Positions 1 through 12,288 of a DNA stretch of 64,000 nt are shown here, piece after piece. Position 1 is the first letter of the stretch. Each line of letters opens with the position of its first letter. The DNA is from Allolobophora icterica (Eukaryota > Annelida > Clitellata > Crassiclitellata > Lumbricidae): NCBI GenBank assembly GCA_963556255.1, contig OY744617.1:27507679-27571678 (forward strand). Direction: 5' to 3'. The notes below the pieces were generated by a model. It saw only the letters and a list, made by a program, of their open reading frames with translations. It was not told where the DNA came from and did no database searches. The position numbers and the translations under genes are program-made.

Positions 1-717
1 TAGCCTCGTTTACAGGAAGTTAGTGCTTGATCGAGCAGTCTCATGACAAGCAACAGTTTATTTAGAAATATCCTATTGCAACCCAATCTAAATAAAGGTC
101 CTTTCAGCCTAAGTTGCAGGAATTGTAAGAGGCAGAAATTAATTCCAAAGTTTTGAGCCCAAGACCTTGTTGTTTGGGCCATTTATGAATTTCGAAAGGC
201 CTATAAGTAATAGACACAAATGCCAGACTATATATAAAGGGCCAAGGCAGATTACCCTCCTGGGTTGCACTGTGCTAGGAAAACCCTACATTATACTGCT
301 GTAGATATAGGCGTAACATTTTGAGGCATGACGTTCGGGAATGTCATTGGAATAATTTTATATACTGTATAACAGTGTATCTAAATGTAGGATTTTGGAC
401 CATATATACCTTCCTAAACAGAGTTACAAAAGGTCTAGGAAATTGAGGGTCATGTTACATCCTTGGTGCTTCGGAGTAATACTCTGAACCATACCTAAAT
501 GGGTTTTAAATCAGCCAGCACGGATGTTCACGAGATGCTGTCTCACCGTGTTCTGTGTTCTTCTCTTCCGGCTTCTTTTGACATGAGCCGGATCAGTTAT
601 GATATCCCTTTGTTATTAGTACAATGTGACTTTTGATATTGTGCAGTTGCACCTGATTAGGTCTGTCAGATAGTCCTGTTTCAGGGCTGTTTTAAGAGCT
701 CCTTTAAAGGTGCTATA
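1..717. other. Intergenic, nothing recognised
   Basis: No coding exon, RNA gene or clear repeat can be supported here. The stretch is AT-rich with stops in all frames. Confidence 0.5.
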
Positions 718-1136
718 TCACCATCCTAATACATATACATACATACACAAATACATACATACATACATGGTTACATATCCACATACAGACAGAAAGACAT
801 ACATACTGACATACATATACTCATACACACAGAAAGACATACATACTGACATACATACACTCATACACACAGAAAGACATACATACTGACATACATACAC
901 TCATACACACAGAAAGACATACATACTGACATACATACTTGCATACATATGTAGTAAATATGTATGCAATTATGTATGTCAGTATGTATGTCTTTCTGCC
1001 TGTATGTATAATATATAAATATGTTTGTCTGTATGTATGCAAGTATGTATGTATGTATGTATGTACATAATATGAACATACATACATGCATGCATACATA
1101 CTTGCATACATACAGACATACTTAATACATACTTAA

Positions 1137-1169
<33 letters not shown>

Positions 1170-1180
1170 CATACGGACAT
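718..1180. repeat. (CATA/TATG)n tetranucleotide repeat block
   Basis: Degenerate CATA and GACA tetranucleotides run through the block, switch strand near 955-1080 to TATG, and end in a TA tract. Unbroken frames across it only reflect the repeat. Confidence 0.9.
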
Positions 1181-2514
1181 ACATCTGTCTCTTAGTGTAT
1201 CTGTGCATGTTGACAAGCTATGTTTTATCTTTTGTATTCTAGATGTGGGCAACATAGCTTGTATTACATACTTTATGCATGATGTCTTATTTTGCCCACA
1301 TTTCCAATGCCCTACATTTGCTACTATAAACTGTCATGTCATAGGAGAACTATGGCCGCTCACTTGACATAAATAGTGTGCTTGAAGGCAATTTCAAACT
1401 TTAGACTGTGGTCATTTCTCTGTCAGCATTTTCAATAAATATAGACATCTGATTACCATTGTTTAATTGTTCAATTAAATTTCACCGATTGTTTAAACTG
1501 GTTCCCTGCAGTCATGCGCTGCAGGCAGAAACTAAGATGGACTTAAGCGATGAAGCTGTCCAAAAGTTATGGCACAAATATCTGTCTTGGCTGACTGAGA
1601 TATATTTCATGGTTTCTGTGTGGCAAGTGCCTTCCAACATCTTCTGTTCAATGTTTATGGGTGGATCTGACAGGACAAAATAGTAATGGCCATATGGCCT
1701 CCTATGCTGAGGCTAAGAAAATTAAGTTGTTAAGACTTCATGACATAAAATGCCTATTACAGCTAACTGGGGGGCGTTTTGTGATTAGACTATACACACT
1801 TCTGAAGAGATCAATACGCTGTGCAGGTAAAATAACAACAACAGAGCCATTAACACACCTGTCAGGAACTCTGGTGGTAATGTTATGTAATCAGTATGAC
1901 ATAAATCAACATATGTAATGTACTTGGTCATTATTATAGCACCACTTAGAGAAAACTTAAGCAGTACTCGTGACCTAACAACACTAATTTCCCACTGAAC
2001 AAAATAGTTTTCTTTCGCCCGAACATAAATAGGCAGATAAAGAAGCTCAAGAGCTCTTGTCTTGATTTACAAGAAAATCCATTCTAAAATGATGAACAGG
2101 CCACAGTTCTTAATTGTTTAACAAACAGTTATGCAGCTCCTTTTGCTGCGTTAGAGAAAAGGTGCTATATAAATTGCCTACATACAACATACATGTATAC
2201 AAGCAAATCACCCAGCATGTAACTGGGAATAATATAATGATTGCCTTTGCTTACCCAACCTACCTGACCTTGATCTTTGAAATGTGCTTCAGCAAGTATT
2301 GTTTGATGTTCTTGTTCTATATAGGCGCACTTTAACTTCTGGAAGGAGGTGTCACGGATGAATTCTACCCAGGAATTTTACCGAAAATATGTGAACAGAG
2401 GTACTGTATAGATTGATCTTCTGAATAATGAACGATGTTCTAATGTATATGTAGCTATGTAAATAATTGGAAAAAATGTGAAAATAATAAATAAATATAT
2501 GAAATTTAAATGGT
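1181..2514. other. Intergenic; SINE-A fragment near 1686-1745
   Basis: No gene is supported. The part near 1686-1745 (GCTGAGGCTAAGAAA followed by an AAGTTGTTAAGACTTCAT-like stretch) matches the middle of the tRNA-derived SINE seen complete at 31118-31410, so it is a decayed fragment of it. Confidence 0.5.
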
Positions 2515-2690
2515 AGTGAGCAGTAGCCGATTGGTTAGAGTGCTTGCCTTGTAACGAGAAGAGTACGGGTTCGATCCTCCTCCCTGAGACAGTTACTGCT
2601 AAGGGACCCCTTGAGCAAGTCCTTCACTCACAATTGCTCAGTGCCATTGACTGATGCTTGGTGATTAGAATGTGGCACTTAATAAATGTG
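2515..2690 (+). repeat. tRNA-derived SINE (family C)
   Basis: A pol III A-box-like segment (GATTGGTTAGAGTGC) and a B box (GGGTTCGATCC) lie at the usual spacing. They are followed by a body containing GAGCAAGTCCTTCACTC, a core shared with SINE family B (7608, 31848), and an AT-rich tail. A related diverged copy is at 52680-52790. There is no cloverleaf good enough to call a functional tRNA. Confidence 0.7.
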
Positions 2691-3268
2691 TGATAATAAC
2701 AAATACTAATTATCTTATGATTTTGCTTAGCAGTAACCATTAATTGATAATTGTGTATTATAATTTATGATTTTATGATAATGCTGCTATATAAATTACA
2801 GGATTAGAATTTATTATAATAGAATATTATATGAATAGCAGCTATATAAATGTGCCTACAGTGGTAACTGCTATATAAGCTAGCAGGGTGATACATTGTA
2901 TATATAATAACTCGTAAGTGTGTACTATTCTTGGGTTACTATAGGTTCTTGGTACAGCTTGGTACATATGCATGATCAGAAGCTACAACTAGGCCTACAT
3001 AATATAAAATTGTGCATTGCCTCAAGCCATTCATCTTAGCCCATGCTGGCCTACTGAGTATGTTGTTCAGTGACAACATTGCATATATGAGTAGCACCTT
3101 CAAAAGAAATTCATAGGTTCAGAAGAAAATAAAAAATTACAAGAACGACCACATTGACTGAGACTGTCTTAATAGGAAGCAATATTACACTGTGGGTATA
3201 GATGTATAGTTTTGGGTATATATAATATTATATATTTATTTTTATGTATAGGGTATAGTTTTATCTCT

Positions 3269-3378
3269 TTTCCGCAAATGCTTGAAGACCATTTTGTTTC
3301 ATCGTGGTTTTATTGTTAGGTTGGTAGCACCTCTGATGAGTCTGTCCTGAAGTGGCGCTATATAAATTTGCAATTACC
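3269..3378 (+). repeat. Dispersed repeat, 3' tail ending GGCGCTATATAAATTTGC
   Basis: This block closely matches 26148-26268: TTTTCCGCAAAYGCTTGAAGAC, then GAGCGCCTCTGATGAGTCT-like sequence, then GTGGCGCTATATAAATTTGCAAT. Many other repeats in the window end in a similar GCGCTATA(G/T)AAAT tail. It probably is the 3' end of a SINE or non-LTR element. Confidence 0.65.
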
Positions 3379-3625
3379 ACTACCCTAGATTGGTGTACAG
3401 TGTTAGTCCTGGATGTGTTCAGAAGCTTCCAGACCATGGTGCACCAAAGAATTACTTGTTGACATTTGACTCTTAAATAAATTCTGTCGAGAGTCATTGG
3501 AGGGTGCTTAAAATTCAGATTATTTATTTATCAGATGAATGAATAGCTATGTGCCCTCTACTTAAGTAAGTTAAGTACATGTGCATACACTTGGTGACTT
3601 GTATAATGTATACAGCAGTCTTGTT

Positions 3626-3750
3626 GACAAGACCTTAAACCTCAAGACCAAGACTTTGAACCTCAAGACCAAGACCTCGAACCTCAAGACCAAGACTTTG
3701 AACCTCAAGACCAAGACCTTGAACCTCAAGACCAAGACCAAGACTTTTAA
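3626..3750. repeat. 21-bp minisatellite
   Basis: About six tandem copies of a 21-bp unit (GACCAAGACYTTGAACCTCAA). Both strands stay open through it, which explains short repetitive frames; nothing else suggests coding. Confidence 0.85.
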
Positions 3751-3790
3751 AAACGAACTCGAGTGCACTCGAGACCAAGACCTTGGTCTC

Positions 3791-5775
3791 GAGGACAACA
3801 AGACTGGTATACAGTGGTTGCATACCTGCTGTTCAGAAAAAATTCTCGTGGTCTAGGATTACAAGCAAGCAGTTATGGCCCAACCAATGATTCTGTGTAA
3901 AGTAATCCTATGAAAGATTATGGTCTGTGTGCAATTGTTTATGTTGTAATACTAGTATTGGCACAAGTAAGTCAACGTACAGAGGATGTGTGCCATGCGT
4001 GTAGGAATGTGCATGTTCTTTGTCATGGGTATACAATGCGTTCAGTTTGTCTTAGGTGCCGTTCAAGACATGTTAATAAAAGTGATCAAGAAACACAGAA
4101 AATCAAATGGTGAATGGTGTCTTTAATAAGCCGCTATAAATTTTGTAATCAGCATGTTAAAGTTCTAGCTGCATGGTTGTTTCAAGAGCTTTTCAAACAG
4201 TTGCCTTTATGATTTATGAAGACCTAATAATAAGAAGCCAACTCTAAAGTGTTTACTGTTTTGTCAAATATTGCATATTGGCCTAGCATTAAAATATGCC
4301 CAGCGACTATATATATAATTATATATACATATATACAGTATGTATATATAGATATCTGTGTGTATGTGCACATGAGTGTGTGTGAAGTGGATAGACTTAC
4401 AAAACAGACAGGTAGGTGTTCTTGGTCAGATATTACAGGCAAAAATCAACAATTTTGAACAATATGTACTATGTACAATTGTACAATATACACAATGGCC
4501 AAAATCAGTCACGTGGAACACTTTTACAAACACTGCTTTGTAATTTAAGTGCTATAGACCAGTGTTTCTTAAACTTTCAAGGTTGCATGGTAGCTGAATC
4601 ATTCAAGCACTCACAAGATCATATGAATAGCTTTTAGCATCTAAAAAAATTTCAGCAATGCCGTCTCAGCCCCGTCATTTGAGATAAGTTGATACCAGTA
4701 CCACTGAATTTTATATTTCCGTTCACGGCCTTCGTAGTAATTAAAATTTTTACTTAAGGCCAGATGCCTTATGCCAGACAATATTTCATTAACATTTTTC
4801 GAAGCGCTGCAATTAATTTCCAACTCTAACAATATGGTGGAAATTGAAATCTGTACCACGTGCCTGCCCGTATACTCATGTACAGCATGTGACCAATTTT
4901 GCTTGGTAATCCTAGCTGTGATAGAATTCTGACATAAGTCTGTTGCTTGTCAGGGATATGCGCTTTACCACGAAGTCAAGGCCATAAGTTTCCAGGATTC
5001 AAGACTCCGGCACAAGCAGCACGACTTCCTAGTGTCAAATTAAACTAAGCACTTAAGTAAATAAGTAAGCACTTAAGTAAGTAAGTTGGTAAGTGTTTGT
5101 TTATTAATGCAGAACAACTGTCAAAACTTGCAGTGAACAGTGCATACATGTACAACACTTATTGACATAGATACTATTGATCTGTGTAAAAAATGCAAGT
5201 ACAGTCACATGGCTAGGCTAAGAATGATTGTAGACAGACATTTGTGAGGCTTTGATATATTATGCAGACAGTCAGTAAGCTTCCAACTTTTAGAGCTTTG
5301 GTATTTTGATTAAAATTCGAACTATGCAACAGCTTCATGGAAAGTACCTGGTTTGACTTAATAATCAGTAAGATGCATCTTAGTCATCTCTGGGTTCTTT
5401 GAGGTTTTTTAATTGTACCCAATTTTTACCAGAACTTAACTTAAGCCTTACAGCAGGACTCCAACCAATAAGTAGCAGGGAGTTTTTTGGTAGAAAATTA
5501 ACAACTCAATAGGGCTAGTTTTTTGGTAGAAAGTTAACAACTCACTAGCGCTAGTTTTTTGGCAGAAAGTTAACAACTCAGTAGGGCTATTAGGCCCATA
5601 TCAAACAGGCTATATGTTAAATAAATGATTTAGTATCAGTGATATTTGTGTGTATTCTGTTTTGTTATACTTTATTTGGACCAATAAACCATGATTGATT
5701 GATTGATTGATTGATTGAAATGCATCATGAGTTACCACTGTAAGACTTTAATAAGCTTTTTGTATCTTTTTTCAG
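3791..5775. other. No gene recognised; small tandem repeat at 5481-5590
   Basis: The region is AT-rich without a supportable exon. At 5481-5590 there are three tandem copies of a 36-bp unit (AGTTTTTTGGTAGAAAGTTAAC...). A short GATT run is at 5692-5718. Upstream exons of the growth-factor gene may lie here but I cannot identify them. Confidence 0.5.
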
Positions 5776-8700
5776 AAGCTTCTGAAAAAGCTGAAATACT
5801 ACAAAGATACGAAGATACGCTACAGGGTAGCATACGACAGGAATGTGAGTGTTAGAAGTTAATTAAATCTCATCCTTCCGATATTTTTCGGTCATTATGA
5901 TACATTTAATTCATAACTTGAATTGAGAGTTTCTGGCTAAATATCTTAATCATCTCCAGATTTCCATTGTGCCACTTGAAAGCAGAGCACAAGGCACCGT
6001 TTATTCATGAGCGCTGCATATGTGATTGTAATTGTAATTAGTAACTTCTATTGCGCCGGTGTCTAATGCACAAGGCATCATCCAATGGCACACCAAAACC
6101 AAGACGTGATCAGGTCAATATTAAGAAGATCAGTCCGTAAGGCAGAGAGGCAGCCTGTGGTGGATAAGCAGTTTGAAAAGAGGTAAGATTTAAGTTGAGA
6201 ATGAAACAACACAAATGACTTAACAGAGCGCATCTAGACACACAGAGAGAGTTCCAAAAAGTAGATCCAACAACCGAAAAAGCTCGTTCACCAAGAACAG
6301 TTCATGATTTAGGTATGACCTGACGAAGATAATCAGATGACCTCGTTGAATAATGATAAGTCTGAGGAATAAGAACTGATTTTAAGTATTGTGGCTGGCC
6401 AGAGTCCAAAGTTTTAGAAACTGTGAACCATAATTTGAAACTAATTTTTGCTGAACAGGAAGCCAATGCAAAGATTTAAGCACAGGGGTTATATGTTCAT
6501 ATTTTGATGTATTAGTTCTGGTTCCAATTCTGAGAAATCTGTTTTCCACATGGCTGGCTATCTTCTATGTCTGAGCACTGCAAGAAGTTTCTCCTACATT
6601 TCATCATGAATTTACCAAAACTACACTATCACTTTCGAATTTCATATGTACCAAATAAATTTAGCCTGTCTCATGGCTATTTTTAATTTACTGCCAATAT
6701 CTGCTTTGAAAGGTAGTTTCTTTTTTTGATGTGCAGTGTAAATTAGTCAATGCAATACATTACCGAAGAAACTCATGCTTAATTAGTAATAATTATAATT
6801 AATAATAGTAGCAATTAGAATGATTTAACGAATAGCATTATTATTGACATTGTCTTTGTAATTAATAACAACAGCAGCTTTCCAAGAGTAGTTTTCTTTA
6901 GGGGTTTTGCCAGTGCAGTATGTTTATATAGGAAGTTCACTTGATGTATAAAATGATTTTTGAGGCCAGCTTTCTCATAACGGATGTTTTCTTTCTGCTT
7001 AGTTCCAGAATTGCAAGACAGTGCGTTGTTGCCATGTTATCCTCTGAATGCTTCCGTTCCGTTACCGGCTAATCCAGATCCTCGTTACGAAAGAATTCCT
7101 CCATGTGCAATTCTTCCACGGTGTGGCGGATGCTGTGGACCCATATACACATGTTTACCAACGTCAGTTATATCAGTTCCAGTAATGGTGAGAGATGTGA
7201 GACAGCACGTTCTTTGGTTTGCTCTTAAGATAGCAGCACTGTGTGTCCTGCAGTGAGGTCATCTTCCTATTTGCATAATTATCTTCCCATTGAAATTTGT
7301 CTGTTCTGCATAGCCTGGATCACATTAGATTTTCTGGGGAACTCCCAGTTGACGCCTTTTCCAATCTAATCAGTAACTGTTATTTGTTGGTATTTATCGT
7401 ATGGATGGGTGTTTGTTGCTGTGAATGCAGGCAGCCAAGTGATTTTAAGCAATGCTGAGCATTGATTGATTGATTGATCGATCGATCGATCGATCGATCG
7501 ATTGATTGATTGATTGATTGATTGATGTACATGGATTGGTGACTCCCACTGAATACATGGCCACCTGGGTCAAGTCAGCCATGCCTCCCTACACAGCCGG
7601 GATATGTGGGCATGGTGGCTCAGTGGTAAGTTCGGTGCCTTGTGACCGGAGGGTTGCAGGTTCGAATCCCACTCTAGCCGCTGCATACGGACCTTGGGCA
7701 AGTCCTTCACTCGCGATTGCTCGTTGCGCTTCGGCATGAAAACTCCGACACAGTAAACCAATGCTGTAGTCGGGAGCGCCTCTGAGTAGTAGTAGACTTG
7801 AGGAGACGCTATAGAAATATCCGAAATAAATAAATAAATAAATAAAATGAAAGGTAGGAGGCTAAAAAAAATTCCAGTTGTGGATTGTTCTAGTTATAAG
7901 ATAGCACAAAGTATTCAGAATAAAGCGCAAACACAGCTGGGCATCCACAGAGGTAAATTTCCTAGTGTTAACTAAACTGGACAAGGAAATTTTGTCAGTT
8001 TCATTTGATTCACAAGTCCTGTTGAAGAGATTAGGACATCTACCGGTAGTTTGAATTTCCAATAAACTTACACTACCTATCTCCATCTTTCATATGATGT
8101 CTGTGCTTTTCTCTCTGCTGTTGCCAATTCTCCTTCACGTTGTTTAAGTGGAAGTTGAACTCATTTTTACCAGGTACACGAAGGAATACCAGGTCCTGAT
8201 GCGACGTTTACCCGTGTAACTCTGATGATGGATAGTCATGCCACGTGTGGGTGTTCGTGTGCCATTCTGGCCAGTGACTGCAATTCTGCAACACATGTTT
8301 ACAACGGCGATGAATGTTCGTGCCATTGTAAAAATGCCGATCAAGCGACAAGCTGCCCAACACTGAAGATATGGGACGAAAAGCTATGCCGCTGCAGATG
8401 CCATAACATCACCAACTGTCTTGACGATGAGGTCTTCAATTTTGCAACATGCAGGTACTTGCAGTTCTGTAATTATAATTGTAGTTGGACTTTTTTATAG
8501 TGCCACTCAAAGAGCAAGACAATAGCACCACTCGCAGAGGAAGACAATAGCACCACTGAAAGAGCAAGACAGTAGCACCCCTCAAAGAGCAAGACAATAG
8601 CACCCCTCAAAGAGCAGAACAGTAGCACCACTCAGAGAGCAAGACAATATCACTACTTAGAGAGCAGGACAGTAGCACCACTCAAAGAGCAGGACAGTAG

Positions 8701-9517
8701 CACCACTCAAAGAGCAAGACATTAGCACCACTCAAAGAGCAAGACAATACACCACTCAAAGAGCAAGACAAATCTGAGGCTCTCTCTGCGCTGGCCTATA
8801 TGATATTAAATGTTGTTTAGAACTAGACGGCGCATAGGTGTAGACTGGGGGGGGCTGCCGGGGCACATGCCCCCCAATAATTGAGATGGACTGTACATCC
8901 AATGCAACAAGTGTAGAATGAATATCCAACACCCCCCCCCCAATATTTTGTACAAGTAGACGCCAGTGAGACTGCTCTACTGGGGCTTCATTTAGATCAA
9001 CCATTGATTGATGCCTATTGCAAGTACCTTGTCCATCATGAATATGGGAAAACAGAAGTTGTTACCTTAGCAACAACCCCAGTAATGCCAGCCAGGCCTC
9101 GATAAAGGAGGAGGGCGACGCTAATCGTCTTTAGGTTTAGGTACTATAAAGGCACTATGTTATGTGTCTAGCTACTATACATACATATATGTCTGCACAC
9201 ATAAAGAGTGGCTGTTGGGCTAATGTGAATAAGCTTGTGCCTGCGCTTGGCTTTCAAGTGGTGCTTTAGAAGTTTGGAGTTTACGATTACTGTTTGTTAT
9301 ATTGGTGTTTGAACCATCTTTCAACGGGTAGACCGCAGATCTGATATGAATAAATGAATGAAAAAATGAATGAATAAATCTCATATTCTTTCATTCATTC
9401 ATTCATTCATTCATTCATTCATCTGAGTCTAAAGATGATTGAGACTTCTTACAAGTGACTGATTACAACTATTTTACTTTATTGTGTTTCTGTTGTAGCT
9501 GTCAGAGCAAGCTATGA
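5776..9517 (+). CDS. PDGF/VEGF-like growth factor, 3' exons (partial gene)
   Basis: Secreted cystine-knot growth factors of this family bind receptor tyrosine kinases. Seen here: exons 5776-5844, 7003-7187, 8174-8454 and 9499-9517, all with AG/GT borders and matching phases (1, 0, 2), ending in TGA. The 7003 exon carries IPPCAILPRCGGCC then YTCLPT, the hallmark P-x-C-x5-RCGGCC-x4/5-CxPT of the PDGF/VEGF knot. The 8174 exon continues with a HATCGCSC motif and then a cysteine-rich tail (CSCHC, CRCRC), like the silk-type cysteine repeats behind the knot in VEGF-C/D and invertebrate PVFs. The 5776 exon would be a helical propeptide. Signal peptide and 5' exons are not identified. The last exon is only 19 bp and is the least certain. 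Family assignment is firm; the exact member is not. Confidence 0.8.
6040..6540. repeat. Dispersed repeat in a growth-factor intron
   Basis: The sequence starting TTCTATTGCGCC and running through GGCAGCCTGTGGTGGATAA, GTTGAGAA and CACCAAGAACAGTTC is shared, with divergence, with 21390-21660 and more distantly with 24010-24240 and 55140-55690. It is a medium-copy interspersed family of unknown class. Confidence 0.6.
7461..7528. repeat. (GATT/GATC)n microsatellite
   Basis: Perfect GATT units grade into GATC and back again. It lies in the growth-factor intron just upstream of a SINE. Confidence 0.9.
7608..7850 (+). repeat. tRNA-derived SINE (family B)
   Basis: A-box-like GTGGCTCAGTGGTAAG and B box GGTTCGAATCCC, then GGGCAAGTCCTTCACTCGC, TCGGGAGCGCCTCTGAGTAG and a tail GACGCTATAGAAATATCC with an (AAAT)n end. 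Other copies: 31461-31693 (minus) and 31848-32074 (plus). Confidence 0.85.
8485..8775. repeat. 24-bp minisatellite in growth-factor intron
   Basis: About eleven tandem copies of a unit like AGAGCAAGACAATAGCACCA lie just downstream of the 8174-8454 exon. It is intronic and non-coding. Confidence 0.85.
8830..8985. mobile_element. MITE, copy also at 18570-18715
   Basis: The pieces ATAGGTGTAGACT, GGGGCACATGCCCCCAATAATTG, CATCCAATGCAACAAGTGTA and CAATATTTTGTACAAGT recur in inverted orientation at 18570-18715. The ends resemble imperfect inverted repeats around a GGCGTA core. No target duplication was resolved. Confidence 0.6.
9340..9425. repeat. (TGAA)n / (TTCA)n microsatellites
   Basis: A short (ATGAATGAA)-type run is followed by (TTCA)n in the same intron. 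The pair is inverted and could fold. Confidence 0.8.
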
Positions 9518-9856
9518 ACATCCTACGCCGATGCGATCGAATATTTGCCCACGGGTGCAGATCTGGGTTTTAATGCAGACTTAGGCTCCTGGAACTTTAT
9601 CTGTTAACCCGTCCAGCTGCTTCCTCAGATTTCCTTCAAAATCACTCTCTGTCTCAAGAGAGAAGACAACGGCGTCGAATTCCGGACTACTGGCAGTTCT
9701 ACCTAACAGAAATAATTAACTGCAGCTCTTATTCTTTCGTGTAGTATAAAGAAATCCTGGAAACTCAATAGCAAATTAATAGAAAATTCATTTAAAGTTA
9801 GTAGAAACAATAGTGGCATCTGCAATAAAGCATTTAGGAAGAATGTCGGCATAGGG

Positions 9857-10285
9857 GCCGTCCACATATTACGTACGCACTGAGGGGGTGGGGGGTCGGA
9901 TTTTGGCGATTTTGCGTACGGGTGCGAACGGGGGGGAGGGGGGGACAAAAGTGTACGTACGCAAAATAAATTTCTAATCATGACGTCCACATTAGCCTAT
10001 TTATAACTCTGTATTGTCCTACAGTCGTCCGATGGCATTTTATTACATTATATAAAAGCCATGTGAAGTTATTCTGTGCTGTGAACGAGACACCTATAAT
10101 TTGTCTATATTGGCCCTCACTCATCCTTCAATCTGGCCTAAAGTGCAGACTTTCGAGACACTTTCTGCAGCTGGTCTTCGGGGGGGGGGTGCGTCAAGTG
10201 TACGTACGCGGGGGGGGGGTGTGGAAGAAAGTACGCTTGCGAACAGGGGGGTCCAATTTTCCAGGATTTTTGCGTACGTAATATA
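9857..10285. mobile_element. Non-autonomous DNA element with GTACGTACGC motifs
   Basis: The outer ends read GTCCACATATTACGTACGC and, inverted, TCCATATATTACGTACGC. Between them are poly-G tracts and further GTACGTACGC sites. The structure is that of a palindromic MITE; the class and target duplication are unresolved. Confidence 0.6.
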
Positions 10286-10300
10286 TGGATGGAGGAGGCT

Positions 10301-10361
10301 ACAATCGATGTACCCCAAAACATGGTATGGGGCATACCATGTTTTGGGGTACATCGATTGT
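10301..10361. repeat. Perfect 28-bp-arm hairpin
   Basis: 10301-10328 and 10334-10361 are exact inverted repeats around the 5-nt loop GGGGC. The arm begins ACAATCGATGTACCCC. It directly adjoins the DNA element on its left. Confidence 0.95.
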
Positions 10362-10676
10362 ATTGATATGCAGGCCTATTGTAACATGATGTATGGCTGA
10401 TTGGCGTGATTGCAGCCACTTGGGGTGCCAATTACAGTCCTGTTGATATCAGTGATAATAGGCTTCATGACAATGATCTACTGTTGACGTAATGCTGACA
10501 AATTTATTGAAAGTTTTAATATGTTAATTAATTAATTGCTATATTTATGTGTATATATTTAATGTATGTGCCTCTAAATGTCTATAGTTGCTGAAAATGC
10601 TGTTATCCATGAATTGTTCAGACAAAATTCGAACGTTTGCTCTGAGGCCTCTGACTTTCGCGTGCTTTTGATTACT

Positions 10677-10714
10677 CTGGGATTAAGATTACTAATTAGT
10701 AATCTTAATCCCAG
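10677..10714. repeat. Perfect 38-bp palindrome
   Basis: Starting CTGGGATTAAGATTACTAA, the sequence is its own reverse complement with no loop. Confidence 0.95.
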
Positions 10715-11189
10715 GATTACCTTAGCAATTCCAAATTGGTTGGTGCACCTCACTATAATTGATAATAGTTGGTAACAGCTGCTAACAATAATAGTTGGTC
10801 CCATTTCGTTACTGATATCTGTTTATTTTCTTCTATTATTTTATGTTACATCTATTGAAAATGACTGAATTGCTTTAGCTCTAAGAGTTCTACATGCAGC
10901 AAATCATCTCTCGTGAGTTTGGCGGAGGCAACCGTTGCATTGGCACTCAAACTGGTTATGGTGAAGGTTGGCATACACTCATAAATTAAAAAAAACATTA
11001 TAAAAATGGTAACAATAGAAAATAAAAAACCAGAAAACTATAATTTGAACATATACCTATGTAGAAAAACAGAGAAAATAATATAAGGTTATAAAAATGA
11101 GACTGAACTCAGGAATTAGAGGAAAGTTCATCACTTGGCCCACTATGTGAATTTGCTATGCCGGCATTAGCTACTTAGGAGAAGAGCCT

Positions 11190-11310
11190 TCCCTTAAGCT
11201 AGCCTGAGAAGCAGCCATGGGTATGATCGAAGTGTTTCCATCTTCATTTTCTTAGCTTCGGCATACGAGAGCGAGTGGCCGATCACTTGGGACTTTGCAC
11301 TACCTTGCAC
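11190..11310 (-). repeat. SINE family A fragment
   Basis: The stretch CTTAAGCTAGCCTGAGAAGC ... TTTTCTTAGCTTCGGCATA is the reverse complement of the 3' body of the SINE at 31118-31410. A tRNA-like part at about 11660-11735 (GAGAGTCGAACCCATTACC) may belong to a second decayed copy. Confidence 0.65.
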
Positions 11311-11839
11311 TATGGGGAGCAATGGAGTTCCTTTGCTCAACCTCTTACACAGCATTGGCTGCGTGACGCCTAAGGGATAATAATCCCGCTGGGGAGGGAC
11401 ACCTAAGTAGATCAAGTACAGCATCAAATAACGACTGTCTTAGCCTCCTCCATCCAAAAGACCAATAGACAGAGCAAAAAATAAATAAATGATGGGCCGG
11501 CTGGAGACATACTCATACCTGAGAATAACCTTAACTAAACTGGGCTGAATATCTACGAGACTATACCCTAGAGTAGGCCCACGTGCTGGCATGTGTACTC
11601 AATATTCTTCACCCAAGTCAAGGCAATAGTGTGTAGATCAGAAATTCATAATAAACATTACTTAATATTACTTAATATTACACCGAGAGTCGAACCCATT
11701 ACCTAAGTCATGGCCGAGTTCGCTTGGTGGCTCTAGTGAGACAATGATATTCACCTCACTAGTTGTAAACTGTCGACCTATCTGTATAGCTAGGATCTTG
11801 CGTTACGCAACGAAGCAGCCTTGGAGGTCTTTAACGTGC

Positions 11840-11843
<4 letters not shown>

Positions 11844-11904
<61 letters not shown>
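11844..11904. repeat. (TA)n microsatellite
   Basis: An uninterrupted TA dinucleotide run of about 60 bp. Confidence 0.95.
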
Positions 11905-11908
<4 letters not shown>

Positions 11909-12126
11909 CATGCAAAGTTGCGTAGGCTTATAAGCTAGGCAATAGACATGCAACTAAACAAACACTTGACCTAGAGACTCTGCGTGAGTTGGTTCCCGTG
12001 ACTTGGCTTTTTAGGCGCTGTAAAATCTAGATTACAATTACAATCACCAGCAGAGTAGTTCAAAACGCTATAGCGATAGACCGAACTGTTGACAAAAAAT
12101 GCATCCTCGCTGTTCCATCTATTCAA

Positions 12127-12288
12127 AGGCGTCTACACCATAGAAACCTTGGAGCAAACGCTCCATCCAAGAAATGTGGGGGGAGATCTGTAAGTGTATG
12201 TGCCATCATTTACGGGGGGAAGGAACGGGAAGGGGGAAGAGGAGGGAAGGGAGGGAAGTTGCTCCAATGACTTGGGGGGATAGACGAC
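12127..12288. mobile_element. hAT-type MITE copy (family with 19417 and 28288)
   Basis: It matches the 28288-28446 element end to end: GGCGTCTACACCATAGAAACC, GGAGCAAACGCTCCATCC, a purine-rich centre, TTGCTCCAATGACTT and AGACG. The end is partly degraded and no target duplication is visible. Confidence 0.75.

Noticed and set aside
2515..2590. Functional tRNA genes (also 7608, 22375, 31140, 31848)
   Set aside because: The A and B boxes are present but acceptor and anticodon stems do not pair well and each is joined to a repeated body and tail, so these are SINE heads.
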